Shown here: positions 6,005 to 10,221 of the stretch, in pieces
How the letters are laid out: the number at the start of each line of letters is the position of its first letter
Position numbering within the stretch: the first letter of the stretch is position 1
NCBI GenBank assembly: GCA_023420795.1
Contig: JAEZVM010000254.1
Coordinates: 1 to 10,221, forward strand
DNA from: Pseudomonadota bacterium
Lineage (GTDB): Bacteria; Pseudomonadota; Gammaproteobacteria; Burkholderiales; Burkholderiaceae_D
Direction: 5' to 3'
Length of the DNA: 10,221 nucleotides
Made by a program: the position numbers and the translations under genes
Notes under the pieces: generated by a model
Database searches by the model: none
What the model saw: only the letters and a program-made list of their open reading frames with translations
Told to the model about the DNA's origin: nothing

Positions 6005-7560
6005 GTCGCGAAGTATTGTTATTGGTCGATGCGCTAGCACGAGAGAAAAACGTCGATAAAGAAATCGTATTTGGGGCGCTCGAGCATGCGCTTGCGCAGG
6101 CGACCAAGAAACGCTACGAAGGCGAGGTCGATGTTCGCGTCTCCATCGACCGGGATACCGGCGAGTTCGAATCCTTCCGCCGCTGGCATGTGGTCCCCGA
6201 CGAGGCGGGTCTGCAACTGCCTGACCAGGAAGTGCTGCATTTCGAGGCGAAGGAACAGATTCCCGATATCGAGGTTGACGACTACATCGAGGAGCCGATC
6301 GAGTCGGTGGATTTCGGTCGTCGTTTTGCACAGGACACTAAGCAGGTGGTTCTGCAGCGTATCCGCGATGCTGAACGCGAACAGATTCTTGCTGACTTCC
6401 TCGCGCGTGGCGATGCACTGGTAACCGGCACCATCAAGCGCATGGAGCGCGGCGATGCGATCGTTGAATCGGGGAAGATCGAGGCCCGCCTGCCGCGCGA
6501 GCAGATGATCCCGAAGGAAAACCTGCGCATCGGCGACCGCGTACGCGCCTATATTTTGCGTATCGATCGCAATGCGCGCGGTCCGCAGGTGATCCTGTCG
6601 CGCACCGCTCCGGAATTCATCATGAAGCTGTTTGAGCTGGAAGTGCCGGAGATCGAGCAAGGCCTGCTTGAGATTAAGTCTGCTGCGCGCGACCCCGGCG
6701 TGCGGGCGAAGATTGCCGTTTTTACCAATGACAAGCGCATTGACCCGATCGGTACCTGTGTTGGCATGCGCGGCTCGCGCGTGCAGGCAGTGACTGGCGA
6801 ATTGGGCGGCGAACGCGTCGATATCGTGCTGTGGTCGGACGATCCTGCGCAATTCGTGATCGGTGCGCTCGCTCCGGCGAACGTGTCGTCGATCGTCGTG
6901 GACGAAGAAAAGCACGCGATGGATGTCGTGGTCGATGAGGAAAATCTGGCGATCGCAATCGGTCGTGGCGGCCAGAACGTGCGGCTTGCGTCGGAACTGA
7001 CCGGCTGGCAGATCAACATCATGACTGCGGAAGAGTCGGCGGACAAGTCGGCAGCAGAGCGGGCGGCAACATGCGCGTTGTTCATGGAGCGACTCGATGT
7101 TGATCAGGAAGTTGCCGACATTCTCGTCGATGAAGGCTTCTCCAGCCTGGAAGAAATTGCCTATGTGCCGATCACTGAAATGCTCGATATCGAAGCCTTC
7201 GATGAAGATACGGTGAACGAACTGCGCAACCGGGCGCGCGATGCGCTGGTGACCGAGGCGATTGCTTCGGAAGAAGGGCTGGAAGGTATGGAAGAGGCAC
7301 TCGTCAATCTGGACGGCATTGATCGCATCACGGCGGGCAAGCTCGGACTGGCCGGCATCAAGACGCTGTCTGCGTTTGCGGGTCTGGCCTATGACGAATT
7401 TGGTTCCATTCTGGCTTTGCCGATGGAACGTGCACGGCAGTTGATTGAAAATGAATTTGATGATGTGACCGATGATGAGATGCGGCTCATCGACGCCAAG
7501 TACGATGATCGTGCCCGGGCGTTGCAGGCCAAAGCGCGCGAGCTGACCGAGTCGAAATAA
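6001..7560 (+). CDS. nusA: Transcription termination/antitermination factor NusA
   Basis: NusA binds RNA polymerase and nascent RNA, stimulating pausing and intrinsic termination and joining rRNA antitermination complexes. The product is 519 residues, near the 495 of E. coli. In order: polymerase-binding N-terminal domain (about 1-130), S1 domain (about 138-200), KH1 with GTCVGMRGSRV from residue 251, KH2 with AIGRGGQNVRLASELTGW around 319-336, and two C-terminal acidic repeats starting near 361 and 436. These repeats occur in proteobacterial NusA and contact the polymerase alpha C-terminal domain. The ATG overlaps the rimP stop by 4 nt and has AGGAG 9 nt upstream. infB follows after 47 nt. 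NusA may regulate its own operon through the leader terminator at 5449-5477; that is inferred from related operons. Confidence 0.97.
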   Translation: MSREVLLLVDALAREKNVDKEIVFGALEHALAQATKKRYEGEVDVRVSIDRDTGEFESFRRWHVVPDEAGLQLPDQEVLHFEAKEQIPDIEVDDYIEEPIESVDFGRRFAQDTKQVVLQRIRDAEREQILADFLARGDALVTGTIKRMERGDAIVESGKIEARLPREQMIPKENLRIGDRVRAYILRIDRNARGPQVILSRTAPEFIMKLFELEVPEIEQGLLEIKSAARDPGVRAKIAVFTNDKRIDPIGTCVGMRGSRVQAVTGELGGERVDIVLWSDDPAQFVIGALAPANVSSIVVDEEKHAMDVVVDEENLAIAIGRGGQNVRLASELTGWQINIMTAEESADKSAAERAATCALFMERLDVDQEVADILVDEGFSSLEEIAYVPITEMLDIEAFDEDTVNELRNRARDALVTEAIASEEGLEGMEEALVNLDGIDRITAGKLGLAGIKTLSAFAGLAYDEFGSILALPMERARQLIENEFDDVTDDEMRLIDAKYDDRARALQAKARELTESK

Positions 7561-7607
7561 ACCGGAACGCCCCAATATCATCTGTGCCACATAGAAAAGA
7601 GGACTGA

Positions 7608-10221
7608 ATGGCGAGTAACAACGTAGCCCAATTTGCCACCGAACTGAAGATGCCGGCGGATCTGCTGCTCACGCAACTGCGCGCCGCTGGCGTTGAAAAG
7701 AGTTCGGCGTCCGATCCCTTGTCCAAGGAAGACAAGGACAAGCTGTTAAATCATCTGCGTCGCGCGCATGGTGCGGCGCCGGATGGCGAGAAGAAAAAGA
7801 TCACGCTGACCCGCAAGGAAACAACAGAGATCAAGCAGGCTGACGCAACCGGCAAGTCGCGCACGATTCAGGTCGAAGTGCGCAAGAAGCGCACTTTCGT
7901 CAAACGCGATGAACCGGCTCCGGAAGAACGCCCGGCCCAAGCGCCGGCAGCACCTGTCATTGACGAAGCTGAGGCTGCCCGACGTGCGGAAGAGGCACGT
8001 CGCCAGACTGAGCTGATTGCACGCCAGGAAGCCGATCTGCGTGAGAAGCAGGAGCGTCTCGCCAAGCTGGAGGCGGAGAAGGAAGCCCAGGCCAAGGCGA
8101 TGCGCGAAGCTGCTGCCGAGGCGGAGAGGGCTGCCGCAGAAAAGGCGACTGCTGCGAAGCTGGAAGTGACAGAGAAGGAACTGTCCGCCGCAGAAGAAAA
8201 GAAACGCGCCGCTGCTGAAGAGACCAAGAAAAAGGCCGCCGAGCAGGAAGCAAAGGAAGCCGCTGAACGGGCGGCAGCGACCGAGCGCGCACGCAAGGCG
8301 GTTGCTGACGAAGTCGCGCAGATCAAGGCAATGATGAATGCGCCGCGCAAGGTGATGAAGGCGCCGGAACCGGCTCCTGCTGCGCCTGTCGCCAAGGCCG
8401 GCGAGGGCACACTGCACAAGCCGGCAGACAAGAAGGCCGCAGAGAAGAAGGATGACAAGAAGCCAGCCGCTGGCGACAAGAAGTCGATCAAGTCGGCGAA
8501 CGTTTCTTCAACGTGGCAGGACGACGCGGCAAAGAAACGCGGTGGCATCAAGACGCGCGGCAGCGGCACGGCGGCCACGCCGGGCGGCAGGGATGGCTGG
8601 CGCAGCGGCCCGAAAGGCCGGCGTGGCGGATCCCATGGTGAAGAGCGCGAAAGCAATTTCCAGGCGCCCACCGAGGCTGTGGTGAAGGATGTGCATGTGC
8701 CGGAGACCATCACTGTGGCCGAACTGGCACACAAGATGTCCGTCAAGGCTTCGGAGGTCATCAAGCATCTGATGAAGCTTGGCCAGATGGTGACGATCAA
8801 CCAGGTGCTCGATCAGGAGACGGCAATGATCCTGGTCGAGGAAATGGGGCACAAGGCTTTTGCGGCCAAGCTCGATGATCCGGAAGCAATGCTGGAAGAA
8901 GCTGGCGCGCATGCCGACGCCGAAGCTCTGCCTCGCGCGCCGGTCGTAACCGTAATGGGTCACGTTGACCACGGCAAGACATCGCTGCTCGATTACATCC
9001 GTCGTGCCAAGGTTGCGGCAGGCGAAGCTGGCGGCATTACGCAACATATCGGCGCGTATCACGTCGAAACGCCACGCGGCATCATTACCTTCCTCGATAC
9101 ACCGGGCCACGAGGCATTTACCGCAATGCGTGCACGCGGCGCAAAGGCAACCGATCTCGTGATTCTGGTGGTGGCTGCCGATGACGGCGTGATGCCCCAG
9201 ACCAAGGAAGCGATTGCTCATGCGAAAGCGGCTGGTGTGCCGATCGTCGTGGCAATCAACAAGATCGACAAGCAGGCTGCCAATCCGGATCGCGTCAAGC
9301 AGGAACTGATTGCTGAGCAGGTTGTGCCGGAAGAATACGGTGGCGATTCGCCGTTCGTGCCTGTGTCGGCCAAGACCGGCCAGGGTATCGACGATTTGCT
9401 GGAGAACGTGCTGCTGCAGGCCGAGGTACTGGAACTGACCGCGCCGGTGGATGCGCTGGCCAAGGGACTGGTCATCGAAGCCAAGCTGGACAAGGGGCGT
9501 GGCCCGGTCGCCACTGTGCTCGTGCAGGCCGGTACGCTCAAGCGAGGCGATGTCGTGCTGGCAGGTTCTTCGTACGGCCGCGTGCGCGCGATGCTGGATG
9601 AAAACGGCAAGCCGGTGGCACAGGCGGGACCGTCGATTCCGGTTGAAATTCAGGGCCTAACTGAAGTACCGGCCGCTGGCGAAGAAGTGATGGCGATGGT
9701 GGACGAGCGCAAGGCTCGTGAAATTGCGCTGTTCCGTCAAGGCAAGTTCCGTGATGTGAAGCTGGCCAAGCAGCAGGCCGCGAAACTGGAAAACATGTTC
9801 GAGCAGATGGCCGAAGGCGAGGTGAAGAACCTGCCGCTGATCATCAAGGCCGACGTACAGGGTTCGCAGGAAGCGCTGGTGCATTCGCTGCAGAAGCTGT
9901 CCACCAGCGAAGTGCGGGTACAAGTCGTGCATGCGGCTGTCGGTGGTATCTCAGAGTCGGACGTCAACCTTGCGGTGGCGTCGAAGGCGGTCATCATCGG
10001 CTTCAATACCCGCGCCGATGCATCGGCGCGCAAGCTGGCCGAAGCCAATGGTATCGATATCCGCTACTACAACATCATTTACGATGCGGTGGATGAGGTG
10101 AAGGCAGCGATGTCCGGCATGCTGGCGCCCGAGAAGCGCGAACATGCACTGGGTCTGGTGGAGATCCGTCAGGTGATCATGGTCAGCAAGGTCGGTGCAA
10201 TCGCCGGCTGCTATGTGCTCG
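7608..10221 (+). CDS. infB: Translation initiation factor IF-2 (3' end beyond window)
   Basis: IF2 is the GTPase that brings fMet-tRNA to the 30S subunit and promotes 50S joining. The window holds 871 codons; by comparison with the family perhaps 70-80 residues of the last domain are missing. The first IF2_N module starts MASNNVAQFATELKMPADLL. A long Ala/Glu/Lys/Arg-rich region (about 118-245) is probably coiled coil, followed by a Lys/Gly/Arg-rich linker. A second IF2_N module is near 358-420 (ETITVAELAHKMSVKASEV). The G domain carries GHVDHGKT (from 451), DTPGH (from 497), NKID (from 551) and SAK (from 587). Domains C1 and part of C2 follow. The ATG at 7608 has AGAGGA 4 nt upstream and lies 47 nt after nusA. 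Its ligand, initiator tRNA, is encoded about 4.9 kb upstream on the same strand. Confidence 0.97.
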   Translation, partial: MASNNVAQFATELKMPADLLLTQLRAAGVEKSSASDPLSKEDKDKLLNHLRRAHGAAPDGEKKKITLTRKETTEIKQADATGKSRTIQVEVRKKRTFVKRDEPAPEERPAQAPAAPVIDEAEAARRAEEARRQTELIARQEADLREKQERLAKLEAEKEAQAKAMREAAAEAERAAAEKATAAKLEVTEKELSAAEEKKRAAAEETKKKAAEQEAKEAAERAAATERARKAVADEVAQIKAMMNAPRKVMKAPEPAPAAPVAKAGEGTLHKPADKKAAEKKDDKKPAAGDKKSIKSANVSSTWQDDAAKKRGGIKTRGSGTAATPGGRDGWRSGPKGRRGGSHGEERESNFQAPTEAVVKDVHVPETITVAELAHKMSVKASEVIKHLMKLGQMVTINQVLDQETAMILVEEMGHKAFAAKLDDPEAMLEEAGAHADAEALPRAPVVTVMGHVDHGKTSLLDYIRRAKVAAGEAGGITQHIGAYHVETPRGIITFLDTPGHEAFTAMRARGAKATDLVILVVAADDGVMPQTKEAIAHAKAAGVPIVVAINKIDKQAANPDRVKQELIAEQVVPEEYGGDSPFVPVSAKTGQGIDDLLENVLLQAEVLELTAPVDALAKGLVIEAKLDKGRGPVATVLVQAGTLKRGDVVLAGSSYGRVRAMLDENGKPVAQAGPSIPVEIQGLTEVPAAGEEVMAMVDERKAREIALFRQGKFRDVKLAKQQAAKLENMFEQMAEGEVKNLPLIIKADVQGSQEALVHSLQKLSTSEVRVQVVHAAVGGISESDVNLAVASKAVIIGFNTRADASARKLAEANGIDIRYYNIIYDAVDEVKAAMSGMLAPEKREHALGLVEIRQVIMVSKVGAIAGCYVL

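Noticed and set aside
6034..7590. A 518-codon open frame antisense to almost all of nusA.
   Set aside because: It mirrors the codon frame of nusA (stop codons are rare opposite GC-rich third positions), has no recognisable domain, and nusA is certain on the other strand.
8000..8400. Internal in-frame starts in infB that could give a shorter IF2 isoform as in E. coli.
   Set aside because: In-frame ATG codons exist (for example near 8100) but none has a convincing Shine-Dalgarno, so an isoform cannot be supported from sequence.
7868..8800. A 310-codon Ser/Ala-rich open frame antisense to the charged region of infB.
   Set aside because: It is the reverse reading of Glu/Ala/Lys codon repeats in IF2; low-complexity composition and no domain.

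Overview
The window is an ordinary, densely packed piece of a betaproteobacterial chromosome. Protein similarity and gene order (aat-bpt-pyrD beside scpB-rluB-rimP-nusA-infB) suggest Burkholderiales, probably an Oxalobacteraceae relative (Herminiimonas, Collimonas or Janthinobacterium-like). That is judged by eye, not by a database search. I see no mobile element, phage gene, CRISPR array or sign of recent transfer, and every gene appears intact apart from the two cut by the window edges.

Left block (1-2527, minus strand), in transcription order: a zinc-ribbon NUDIX hydrolase, aat (leucyl/phenylalanyl-tRNA-protein transferase), bpt (leucyl-transferase for N-terminal Asp/Glu) and the 5' part of pyrD (dihydroorotate dehydrogenase, running off the left edge). 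The NUDIX and aat genes overlap by 4 nt. The two transferases form the amino-acid-adding part of the bacterial N-degron pathway, which delivers substrates to ClpS/ClpAP.

Centre (2528-2910): a divergent intergenic region carrying an initiator tRNA-fMet(CAT) on the plus strand with a good promoter, and a possible folded leader for the NUDIX operon.

Right block (2911-10221, plus strand): scpB (chromosome condensation) overlaps or abuts rluB (23S rRNA pseudouridine synthase), and a candidate intrinsic terminator overlaps the rluB stop codon. A strong sigma70-type promoter follows, then a roughly 130-nt leader with an internal terminator, then rimP-nusA-infB (30S maturation, transcription elongation/termination, translation initiation factor IF2). 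rimP and nusA overlap by 4 nt, and infB runs off the right edge. In E. coli the initiator tRNA metY lies directly before rimP-nusA-infB; here scpB-rluB sits between them.

The most interesting points are regulatory rather than new genes: the attenuator-like terminator in the rimP leader, a hairpin that may hide the rimP ribosome-binding site before a TTG start, and competing hairpin arms before the NUDIX gene. I found no convincing undescribed system.
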